Of a stretch of 24,805 nt of DNA, positions 1 to 5,818 are shown piece after piece. How positions within the stretch are numbered: the first letter of the stretch is position 1; each line of letters opens with the position of its first letter. The notes beneath the pieces are model-generated. The model worked only from the letters and a program-made list of their open reading frames with translations, was not told where the DNA came from and searched no databases. The stretch covers positions 1-24,805 of the forward strand of contig CAZPXS010000010.1 of assembly GCA_964590075.1 (NCBI GenBank). Direction: 5' to 3'. A program made the translations under genes and the position numbers. Source of the stretch: JAGDVO01 sp964590075 [NCBI: uncultured Aquificales bacterium]. GTDB lineage: Bacteria; Thermosulfidibacterota; Thermosulfidibacteria; Thermosulfidibacterales.

Positions 1-96
1 ATAAACCTCACTCAAAAAGACCTAAATGGCTCACTGGTGGTAAAATTTCAGGAACTTCTCTTAAAAGAACTCTTTGGAGGTGGTGGTTATGTTTAA
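1..96 (+). CDS. 3' end of an upstream gene (partial)
   Basis: Frame 1 is open from the first base of the window to TAA at 94-96. It gives 31 residues ending in KELFGGGGYV. The stop overlaps the start region of the next gene at 89, which is the tight packing seen throughout the window. Too little is present to assign a function. The overlap suggests co-transcription with the next gene. Confidence 0.45.
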   Translation: MNLTQKDLNGSLVVKFQELLLKELFGGGGYV

Positions 97-538
97 AGGA
101 CCATCCGAGGCATGGGAGATAAAATCTCTTCTTTACAGCCATAAGGTTTTGAATGCTCTTTTTTACAACCTTGAGGAAATACCGCTCCTTCTGGAAAAAG
201 AACATAGACCATTCATTGAGAGAGCCTTCTACAGTGCTATCTACTTCATTAAAAGAAATGCCAGGCTCTACAGAGAGTATGTCCTTAAAGACCTGCCAGA
301 GTTTAAGCCACTCATAGACAAAATCCTTGCCTTAAGAGGCAGAGCTTTTACAAAATACATGCAGGATACTTTGAATGACCCCCAGCAGGTTATACAGATT
401 TTCTACCTTTATTTTGCCTTGAGGTTTATTGAGCTAAAAGCTCTTCAGAACTTCTTAAGAGGAGAGCCTCTGAGGGAAGAAGAAGGTGGCATAGCTCTTG
501 AAGACCCACCAGAGGACTTTGAAGACCCGCCTTTTTGA
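89..538 (+). CDS. Helical protein with an SSB-like acidic C-terminal tail
   Basis: This 149-residue protein starts at ATG 89, chosen over the in-frame TTG at 74 because GGAGGTGG at 77-84 is a good ribosome binding site for it. The body looks all-helical, with alternating hydrophobic and charged residues, and I recognise no family. The last residues, DPPEDFEDPPF, closely resemble the acidic tip of single-stranded DNA-binding protein (acidic residues, then P-F at the terminus). In SSB that tip docks repair and replication proteins. No OB fold is evident, so this is not an ordinary SSB. Its position beside dnaN and a helicase gene suggests a replication or repair role, by inference. It overlaps the preceding gene. 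Confidence 0.75.
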   Translation: MFKGPSEAWEIKSLLYSHKVLNALFYNLEEIPLLLEKEHRPFIERAFYSAIYFIKRNARLYREYVLKDLPEFKPLIDKILALRGRAFTKYMQDTLNDPQQVIQIFYLYFALRFIELKALQNFLRGEPLREEEGGIALEDPPEDFEDPPF

Positions 539-640
539 CCCAACCACAACCTAACCTAACCCCAATCCTAACCTGACCCGCCCTAACCTAACCCTTCTAA
601 TCCAACCTTTTAACCTCAACCTTTTCTGTGGAATTCCCCA
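539..640 (+). promoter_or_regulatory. C-rich, G-poor tract with CCTAACC repeats (possible Rho loading site)
   Basis: Right after the stop codon at 538 the + strand is about 100 bases of C/A/T with very few G. It contains many AACC or CTAACC units, and the 12-mer CCTAACCTAACC occurs twice, at 550-561 and 582-593. C-rich, G-poor RNA just after a gene is typical of Rho utilisation sites. The repeat could instead be a protein-binding array. Confidence 0.4.
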
Positions 641-643
641 GAA

Positions 644-672
644 AAAATTTCCAGCAACCCCAGGGAAATTTT
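644..672 (+). terminator. Hairpin with 9-bp perfect arms, terminator-like
   Basis: AAAATTTCC (644-652) and GGAAATTTT (664-672) are perfect inverted repeats around an 11-base loop. The T run belongs to the 3' arm and an A run precedes the 5' arm, so the structure is roughly symmetrical and could act in both directions. It separates the gene ending at 538 from the dnaN promoter motif at 698. Confidence 0.4.
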
Positions 673-697
673 GCCTGTATCCCCCTAAACTCTTCTT

Positions 698-708
698 TAG
701 CGTAATTC
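698..708 (+). promoter_or_regulatory. TAGCGTA-type promoter motif upstream of dnaN
   Basis: TAGCGTAATTC, a member of the 13-copy family in this window. The hexamer TAATTC (703-708) resembles a -10 box. Here the start codon is 31 bases further on and has a strong Shine-Dalgarno sequence (AAGGAGGG, 724-731), so this mRNA would have a leader, unlike most other copies. Confidence 0.5.
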
Positions 709-739
709 TAAATCAGAAAACCTTAAGGAGGGTAGACAC

Positions 740-1824
740 ATGGTAAAAGTCCAGAAAGACAAACTTTTAGAGGCTCTCTCAAAGTGCAAGTCAGCCACAG
801 AAAAAAAAAGTCAGCCTTACCTGTCCTTTCTAACTTCCTTTTGTCAGCCAGCAGTGGTACTTTAACTGTCAGAGCCACCGACCTTGAGAATTTCCTCACC
901 TTTCGTATTCCTGCGGATACTCTAAAGGAGCTTGTGGTTTCTGTAAATGCCAGCAGGCTCACAGAGATTGTCAGAACTCTCTCTTCTAATGAAGTTGTTC
1001 TCTCTCTTGAGGAAGATAAGCTCCATATCACCTCAGGCAGGTCTTCCTTTAAGCTTGCCACTTCAGACCCCGAAGACTTTCCAGAATTTCCCCAGCCTTC
1101 AGAGTTTTCAGGAGAGATATTTTCTTTACTTTTCCTTAAAGCCATAGACCTCATAGAGCCAGCCATTTCAAAGGATGATACCAGATATGCCTTGCAGGGT
1201 TTATACATTCACAGGGTTAATGGCAGGACCCACTTTGCAGGTTCTGACGGGCACAGGCTACATGTTTATTACACAGAGGAGAGCTTACCTGAAATGCTAA
1301 TTCCAAGAAAGAGCCTGAAAGTGATTAAAACTCTCATAAAGGACAACATTAGCCTTATCAAAATAGCCTCCGACGAAACCTTTACATACTTTGCCACTCA
1401 GGACTGGACACTTGCCTGCAGAACTCTTGAGGGTGAATACCCAGATTATATGGCAGTCATACCTTCTGAGTTTTCCTTTGAGCTAAGTATGAATGCAGAA
1501 ACCCTCTTAGAAGCTCTAAAAAGGCTTGGCTCAGTAGCAGAAAACAGCACCTATCCTGTCAGGCTAACCTTTAAGGAAAATACCCTCAGGCTCTCTGTAG
1601 AAGACCCCGAATACGGCTCCGGAGAAGAGGAAATAACACTTCAGGAAAAGATTACAGAACCGCTTGAGATAGGTTTTAATGCTAAGTACCTCATATCAGC
1701 TCTTGATGGTATTTCAGGAGAGATAACCTTTAAGATGGTAGATCCGGAAAGTGCCACTCTTATAGAACCCGCAGATAAAGAACTTCACCCTTGCTTTTTT
1801 GTAGTCATGCCTATGAGACTTTGA
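740..1824 (+). CDS. dnaN: DNA polymerase III beta sliding clamp; frame broken at an A9 tract
   Basis: The product is a beta clamp, the ring that holds the replicative polymerase on DNA. Frame 784-1824 carries clamp hallmarks: SALPVLSN near the N-terminus, TDLE, SDGHRLHV, LEGEYPDY and the terminal MPMRL. The normal N-terminus lies in another frame, starting at ATG 740 behind AAGGAGGG and reading MVKVQKDKLLEALSK. The two frames join at nine A residues (801-809). A -1 shift on GAA AAA AAA gives SATEKKKSALPVLSN and a protein of about 361 residues, the usual clamp length. Without it the 740 frame stops after about 41 codons. Starting at GTG 784 would lose the first beta strand. Possible explanations are programmed frameshifting, transcriptional slippage, a real mutation or a homopolymer sequencing error. 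The TAGCGTA motif at 698 lies upstream. Confidence 0.85.
801..809 (+). other. A9 slippery tract inside dnaN
   Basis: Nine consecutive A residues read G-AA AAA AAA A-GT in the frame from ATG 740. The heptamer A AAA AAA in that register fits the X XXY YYZ pattern for -1 slippage. It sits exactly where the clamp homology changes frame. Known parallels are dnaX of E. coli (A AAA AAG) and the A9 run in Thermus thermophilus dnaX. Confidence 0.65.
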
Positions 1825-1838
1825 AAAGGGGGTATGCC

Positions 1839-2850
1839 ATGAGGCTAACAGAAGAACAACAGCACATAGTCAGCACGGTAGCCAGCAATTCAGGAGTTTT
1901 CAGTGTATTAGCCTTAGCAGGCACAGGCAAGACCACCACCTGCCTTGCCACCATGAATGAGCTACTCAGAAGAGGCAAAAAGAGGATACTCTACCTTGTC
2001 TATAACCGCTCCATGCAGGATGAGGCAAGAGAGAGCCAAAGCTTTAGGACTGTCCGATATCCAGATATACACCACCCATGCTTTTGCCTATCTCTATCTT
2101 CAGAGGAACGGCTATATAAGAAACAGAAACATAGACAATCTCAGGACAGCACAGGTAAAGGAATACCTCAACACCAATTACAGGACAGCCTTTTGGATTT
2201 TAGAGGTTTTCAAGCGTTTTCTTTACTCACCATATCCTCTCAATGTGGTCAAGCCTTTTGTTATTAACCTTTTTGAGCATTCCGCTTTTATTCAATCCGT
2301 TTTTGAAGAGCTTGGTCTCTCTCTTTTTGAGGTAGCTTACTACCTTTTAAGGCTCACCGAAGGCATTGAAAAAGGCTCTCTACCTATGCCACACGACTAC
2401 TACCTTAAATACTTCACCTTTCAGATAGCACCTTCACTTTCTTATGACCTTGTAATCCTTGATGAGGCTCAGGATGCCAATCCAGCCACAGTAGAAAAGC
2501 TTTTTGGAGTGAAAGAGGAAAAAGGTAAAAGAAGAAAAGTTAAGCTTGAAGAAGTCCTTCAAGCCATCTCAGAAGAAACCCAAGAGGAAGAAGTGGATTT
2601 GCTACTTTACGAGATTAAAGTCGGAAGACCTCAAGGTAGTAAAGACACAGTCCAACGGATAAGCTTTACCTTAGATGAGCCTCTACCTCTTCATAAGGAG
2701 TTCAAAATTGAAGACTACATAGAGGCTCTTAAAAGACTAAACCTATACTCCTTTGAAGAGCTTAAAAGCTGGCTCATCAAAATAGAAGACCATATTGAAA
2801 GAGTAAGGTTCTTTATGGCATGGCTTGAGTGGACTGGCAGGACAGGATAA
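1839..2850 (+). pseudogene. UvrD/Rep-like superfamily 1 helicase, frameshifted and truncated
   Basis: Starts at ATG 1839 after AAGGGGG, 14 bases past dnaN. The first frame gives a Q-motif-like TEEQQHIV, Walker A AGTGKTTT and the motif Ia region YNRSMQDEAR. Homology then jumps to the +1 frame, which continues ERAKALGLS, THAFAYLY and motif II LDEAQDA. The switch lies at the repeat (AG)4 at 2028-2035; one more AG would restore the expected ARERAKAL. Downstream of motif II the remaining helicase motifs (III-VI and the second RecA domain) are absent. A charged Lys/Glu-rich stretch follows, then a stop at 2850. Total length is about half that of UvrD. I read it as a decayed gene. The C-terminal part could be an unrelated segment joined by deletion. 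Confidence 0.7.
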
Positions 2851-2852
2851 AT

Positions 2853-2863
2853 TAGCGTATATC
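2853..2863 (+). promoter_or_regulatory. TAGCGTA-type promoter motif
   Basis: TAGCGTATATC, directly after the stop at 2850. The start at 2882 is 18 bases beyond the hexamer and carries its own GGAGGT ribosome binding site (2870-2875), so the leader would be short. Confidence 0.5.
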
Positions 2864-2881
2864 ATCTGTGGAGGTCAAAAT

Positions 2882-3241
2882 ATGGCTTGGATAAAACTCA
2901 ATGGAGAAAAGGACAGGAAAGAAGTATGGCTTGTTTTTGGTAAAGAAGCCGAAGGCTACCAGACAGTAGCTACAGGAGAAGAACTCACAGGCTACCTTGA
3001 GAGGCTCTCTAAGAGTGAGAAATACAATCAGGCAGTGGTAAGTCTTATAGGAGAGGACAATGTGAGGTATATCTTTTTCTGTCCTGTCTCTTTAGAGAGG
3101 CAACTCAGAAAGGTTCTTGAAGAGGCAGGCTCAGGAGTAGCCGTGAAGATAATCTACAGAGGACTTGATACCTATCAGGATAAGACCTACCATAAATTTG
3201 ATGTCTTTTACGACCCTGAAAGGAGGCTTGAGGAGATTTAA
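2882..3241 (+). CDS. Hypothetical 119-residue protein
   Basis: Starts at ATG 2882, chosen because GGAGGT lies 6 bases upstream and the promoter motif at 2853 falls just before it; a longer reading from 2825 would cross that motif. The protein begins MAWIKLNGEKD and has several short beta-like stretches (VWLVFG, VRYIFFCPV, VKIIYRG), with a terminal segment YHKFDVFYDPE. The pattern is compatible with a small beta-rich, perhaps OB-like, phage or plasmid accessory protein, but I recognise no family. Its stop overlaps the ATG of the EAL gene (TAATG at 3239-3243), so the two are probably translationally coupled. Confidence 0.65.
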   Translation: MAWIKLNGEKDRKEVWLVFGKEAEGYQTVATGEELTGYLERLSKSEKYNQAVVSLIGEDNVRYIFFCPVSLERQLRKVLEEAGSGVAVKIIYRGLDTYQDKTYHKFDVFYDPERRLEEI

Positions 3242-3801
3242 TGCTCCTGAGTAAAATATCTGTAAGGGAAGAACCCATTTATCATCTCTCTGGCATAGTT
3301 TTTGCAAAGGAGCTACTTTTAAGACAGCCTAAAGAGGTCAGAGAAGATTTACTTTACTTAATTACCCTTTTGAACCATGCGGACAAAAATCCTGAGGAGA
3401 CCTTCTTCATAAACCTTGAACCACAAACCCTGATAAGACACCCTACTATCATAAAAGGACTTTTAAAAAGCAAGCCTAATGTGGTGGTAGAAATAACAGA
3501 AAGGTATGAAGACACATTAGCTGAGCTACTCTCTTTAGAAATTGACTTTCCAGTATGCCTTGATGATGTAAATTTCTATACACCTGCGGAGCTAATATCC
3601 TCTGTAAAGCCTCACTTTGTGAAGATAGACCTTCTGGAAGTTGCCTCTTTAGATGACCTGCAGGCTGTGGTGGACTATATTAGAAAACACACCACCGCAA
3701 TGATAATAGCTGAGAGAGTGCCACCTGAAAAATTTGAGTGGCTGAAAAAAGCGGATATAAACCTCGTGCAGAGCCACCACTTTAGAGGGTATTCACTCTA
3801 A
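3241..3801 (+). CDS. Stand-alone EAL-domain protein (possible c-di-GMP phosphodiesterase)
   Basis: EAL domains hydrolyse the second messenger cyclic di-GMP. The 186-residue protein is a short single domain; typical EAL domains are about 240. Signature pieces appear in order: EEPIYHLSG then KELLLR (the ExLxR site, E24), FFINLEP (metal-binding Asn), VVEITER (Glu), CLDDVNF (DD pair), VKIDLLE (Lys), IAERV (Glu) and VQSHHFRGY in place of the usual QGY. Most catalytic residues are present, but the DDFG and QG motifs are altered, so activity is uncertain. There is no membrane or sensor domain. It is translationally coupled to the gene upstream and convergent with the minus-strand gene, overlapping it by 9 bases at the tail. 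A role in surface attachment or pilus control is inference. Confidence 0.8.
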   Translation: MLLSKISVREEPIYHLSGIVFAKELLLRQPKEVREDLLYLITLLNHADKNPEETFFINLEPQTLIRHPTIIKGLLKSKPNVVVEITERYEDTLAELLSLEIDFPVCLDDVNFYTPAELISSVKPHFVKIDLLEVASLDDLQAVVDYIRKHTTAMIIAERVPPEKFEWLKKADINLVQSHHFRGYSL

Positions 3802-4086
3802 GATACTTCCATACTTTTCGTAAAAATTAAACTGTGAATTATCTGCCTTTTGCTTTTTCTTCTCTGGTTTTCCCTCTTTTACCTCACAGGTGGAAAAGAC
3901 ACTTTTCACAATGTCCTCTATCTTCTCTCCATGCCAGAGCCTCTCAAATAGCTCCGATGTAGAAATCCTTTTGAAAAACTCACATAAAAGAGCCTCTACT
4001 ATCATAGACCTGTAGCCACGCATGAGCTGTAAATTCCTTGCTGTTTCTTTACTGAGGGTGAAAGAGCCTATATTTACTTTCCGCAT
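3793..4086 (-). CDS. Ribbon-helix-helix-like DNA-binding protein
   Basis: The only minus-strand gene. It starts at ATG 4086 (a TTG three bases earlier is possible) and gives 97 residues. The N-terminus, VNIGSFTLSKETARNL followed by YRSMIVEALLCEFF, fits the strand-helix-helix layout of MetJ/Arc/CopG-type regulators that bind DNA as dimers. The C-terminus is Lys/Glu-rich and tapers off. A TAGCGTATAAT motif sits 8 bases before the ATG and there is no Shine-Dalgarno sequence. It is divergent from the relaxase operon, with a repeat-rich intergenic region between them. Such proteins often repress their own promoter or assist a relaxase at oriT, so either role is plausible here. Confidence 0.6.
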   Translation of the reverse strand: MRKVNIGSFTLSKETARNLQLMRGYRSMIVEALLCEFFKRISTSELFERLWHGEKIEDIVKSVFSTCEVKEGKPEKKKQKADNSQFNFYEKYGSILE

Positions 4087-4094
4087 CAACAGGA

Positions 4095-4105
4095 ATTATA
4101 CGCTA
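4095..4105 (-). promoter_or_regulatory. TAGCGTA-type promoter motif, minus strand
   Basis: On the minus strand the motif reads TAGCGTATAAT, so the hexamer is a perfect bacterial -10 box (4100 to 4095). The ATG follows 8 bases later. This is the best evidence that the motif family is a promoter. Confidence 0.6.
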
Positions 4106-4111
4106 AGCTAT

Positions 4112-4172
4112 AACATGATGATATGATGACAGGTTGAAATTATGACAGGATGACATGACAACATGATGATAT
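4112..4172 (+). repeat. Two copies of AACATGATGATAT with ATGACA units between
   Basis: The 13-base direct repeat is exact at 4112-4124 and 4160-4172, 48 bases apart. Between the copies lie ATGACAGG (4126-4133), ATGACAGG (4142-4149) and ATGACATGACA (4150-4160). The arrangement is iteron-like. Confidence 0.55.
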
Positions 4173-4230
4173 TTTTGTCCTCGTAACCATACTGGGGATA
4201 AAATTTCTGGGAGAGAGGGGTGGAGGTATG

Positions 4231-4250
4231 TTATGGTAACCTAACCATAA
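4231..4250. repeat. Inverted repeat TTATGGT-6-ACCATAA
   Basis: Perfect 7-base arms flank AACCTA. The spacer and right arm also contain AACCTAACC, the unit seen in the C-rich tract at 539-640. Likely a dimer binding site or an oriT hairpin. Confidence 0.5.
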
Positions 4251-4328
4251 TACTATGACATTATGTCCTTATATCATGGCTATGTGGTATGCAATAAGTT
4301 TTCTTGTGTCTCAGTAATCTATACGGCT

Positions 4329-4339
4329 TAGCGTATATC
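4329..4339 (+). promoter_or_regulatory. TAGCGTA-type promoter motif, relaxase operon
   Basis: TAGCGTATATC. The hexamer TATATC (4334-4339) ends 7 bases before ATG 4347, and no Shine-Dalgarno sequence precedes that ATG, so the transcript would start at or beside the start codon. Confidence 0.55.
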
Positions 4340-4346
4340 ATTACTG

Positions 4347-4694
4347 ATGAAGATACACAAGGTAATTCAGAAAAGGCTTGAAGCGGGGAAAAGTCTTGAA
4401 GAAATAAGGCATGAGTTATTGGAGCTTGGTTATTCCGATGAGTATGTAAGGAAAGCTCTTTCTAAATACAGGGTGAGGGCTTCGGAAAGTCAGATAAGGC
4501 TTCTGGATACTATGCTGGAAAGACTGCCGGTAAGTCAGGAAGAAAAGGAGCTTTTAAGGACTTTTGGCAGGATAGGGCTAAAAGAATACCGCATGGTTTT
4601 TGCCTTTGTGAGGGCTTACAATTCCTTTAGAAAGAGAGCAAATCCACTGCTGAAGAGGATTGACAGAACCATAACCATAAGACTGGAGCCATGA
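4347..4694 (+). CDS. Small helical protein, first gene of the relaxase operon
   Basis: A 115-residue, charged, helical protein with no signal peptide. The N-terminal part, LEEIRHELLELGYSDEYVRKAL, looks like a short helix-turn-helix or three-helix module, and the rest is rich in Arg and Leu. I recognise no family. The ATG follows the promoter motif with no ribosome binding site, so it would be translated from a leaderless mRNA. Its TGA overlaps the ATG of the relaxase gene (ATGA at 4691-4694), which implies coupled expression and perhaps a partner role at the transfer origin, by inference. Confidence 0.65.
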   Translation: MKIHKVIQKRLEAGKSLEEIRHELLELGYSDEYVRKALSKYRVRASESQIRLLDTMLERLPVSQEEKELLRTFGRIGLKEYRMVFAFVRAYNSFRKRANPLLKRIDRTITIRLEP

Positions 4695-5695
4695 AGGAGC
4701 TTGTAAGGGTTTTAGGACTGCATTATGAGTTTATAAAGCACACGGTAGAAAGCTGGAAGAGTTTAGCCTCTTTTTATCCTGCCTCTTTAGAACATCATCA
4801 CTCTGTAGCTGGCGGTCTATGGGAGCATTCTCTTAGTGTGGCTTTAAGAATGCTGGAAAGGGTAGAGAGGTATTTTCCTATAAAAGACAATGAGTCTTCA
4901 GTAGAGTATCAAAGGAGACTTGCTAAGGTAAAAGTCTATGTATGCCTCTGTGGGCTTTTTCATGATGCGGGCAAGATAGCCATGTATATACCTGACACAG
5001 GGGGTTTTCTCTATAATCCACTCACCTTAGAACAGCCAAAAGAAATCAAGGGCTATACAAGGTCAAAGATAAGCTACAGGGAAAACTACCTGAGCGTGCT
5101 TATTCTGGGAGCTATACTCAGCAGGGACAGGACTTTCTTAGAGAGTGAGTATTTTGACTGGGAGGAGCTAAATCAGGTATGTGAGGCTATTCTTTTAGAG
5201 CATTCACCACTTACTACTCAGAACCAGTATCTGGCATTGCTTAGAGAGTGTGATATGGAAGATGTAAAAGTGGCTATGCAGGAAAGCAAAGAAGAAAGCC
5301 TTAAAAGTGGAGACATCTATGAGCTGGCTTTTGAAGAATTTAAAAAGGTGGTGAGGTCTTCAAGCAGTGGCTTTGACTTTTTCCTTTTTGAAGATGGCAC
5401 TCTTGGGGTAGTCAGTCCTGTTATAACCAAAGATAAATTCTTAAAGCCTTTCACTGCAAGGCTTGGAGTTTCCATAGATGAGTTTAAGCTTTATGAGGAA
5501 TGGAAGCAAAAAGGCTATATCCTCTCTGAGCCTGTCCTGACGGAGATTGTTATAAAGGACAAGGTTAGAAAACTACATCTGCTTATACTTGAGGCGGGCA
5601 AAGTATTCAGTAAAGAAGAACAGAAGCTGTTGAGTGTATTTAAGAAGAAACCTGACGGAGAGGACAGAAAGCCTGTGGTGGAAATTACACTTTAG
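4691..5695 (+). CDS. MOBH/TraI_2-type HD-domain relaxase-like protein
   Basis: Relaxases nick the transfer origin and lead the strand into the recipient. MOBH relaxases do this with an HD-hydrolase fold (TraI_2 domain) instead of an HUH fold. This 334-residue protein shows the expected HHH at residues 35-37, GGLWEHSLSVAL with H46, and GLFHDAGK with H91-D92, then a later LLEHSPL. These match the TraI_2 pattern of HHH, GGL..HS and HD. It is short, as MOBH relaxases are usually 500 residues or more, and the C-terminal half (from about 225) is a distinct winged-helix-like or unknown region. The stop TAG at 5693-5695 lies inside the next promoter motif. A cytoplasmic HD phosphohydrolase with another role is the alternative. 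The neighbours (ribbon-helix-helix protein, two coupling-type ATPases, recombinase) favour conjugation. Confidence 0.7.
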   Translation: MKELVRVLGLHYEFIKHTVESWKSLASFYPASLEHHHSVAGGLWEHSLSVALRMLERVERYFPIKDNESSVEYQRRLAKVKVYVCLCGLFHDAGKIAMYIPDTGGFLYNPLTLEQPKEIKGYTRSKISYRENYLSVLILGAILSRDRTFLESEYFDWEELNQVCEAILLEHSPLTTQNQYLALLRECDMEDVKVAMQESKEESLKSGDIYELAFEEFKKVVRSSSSGFDFFLFEDGTLGVVSPVITKDKFLKPFTARLGVSIDEFKLYEEWKQKGYILSEPVLTEIVIKDKVRKLHLLILEAGKVFSKEEQKLLSVFKKKPDGEDRKPVVEITL

Positions 5696-5703
5696 CGTAT
5701 TTC
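5693..5703 (+). promoter_or_regulatory. TAGCGTA-type promoter motif sharing the relaxase stop codon
   Basis: TAGCGTATTTC. The TAG is the stop codon of the relaxase gene. The hexamer ends 10 bases before ATG 5714. Confidence 0.5.
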
Positions 5704-5713
5704 TTCAGGTGAG

Positions 5714-5818
5714 ATGGTAAGGAGAGTTTTAGCTGTGGTTTTTGATGTTTTAACGGTACTTTTCCTTTGTGCGAAAATCACTCTTATAACAGGAGGTGGC
5801 TGTGGCTGTGGAGGATAA
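5714..5818 (+). CDS. 34-residue membrane peptide with a Gly/Cys tail
   Basis: A short frame from ATG 5714 to TAA 5816-5818: MVRR, then a hydrophobic stretch of about 16 residues (VLAVVFDVLTVLFLCA), then KITLIT and a terminal GGGCGCGG. One membrane helix is likely. It sits directly after a promoter motif at the spacing seen for leaderless starts in this window, which is the main support. Its last codons overlap the start of the phosphoesterase in another frame, and the GGAGG that serves the next gene is inside its Gly codons. It could be a real membrane peptide or just a leader for coupling. Confidence 0.45.
   Translation: MVRRVLAVVFDVLTVLFLCAKITLITGGGCGCGG

Larger units (their letters stand above)
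4106..4328. promoter_or_regulatory. Divergent intergenic region with direct and inverted repeats (operator or oriT candidate)
   Basis: About 220 non-coding bases separate the ribbon-helix-helix gene from the relaxase operon. AACATGATGATAT occurs at 4112-4124 and 4160-4172. Several ATGACA units lie around 4126-4156 and again near 4254. A perfect inverted repeat, TTATGGT-AACCTA-ACCATAA, spans 4231-4250. Arrays of this kind next to a relaxase gene and a small DNA-binding protein are typical of transfer origins and of autoregulated promoters. No nic site can be assigned from sequence alone. Confidence 0.45.

Noticed and set aside
784-784. GTG 784 as the true start of dnaN
   Set aside because: It would drop the conserved N-terminal strand, while a perfect N-terminus with a strong ribosome binding site lies at 740 in the adjacent frame.
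723-1208. Long minus-strand open frame opposite dnaN
   Set aside because: It mirrors the clamp coding sequence, has no ribosome binding site and no family features.
1791-1838. Start of the helicase upstream of ATG 1839
   Set aside because: It would overlap the conserved C-terminus of dnaN; ATG 1839 has its own ribosome binding site and begins the Q-motif region.
4112-4172. CRISPR array
   Set aside because: The repeat is only 13 bases, has two copies, and no spacer pattern or cas genes are present.
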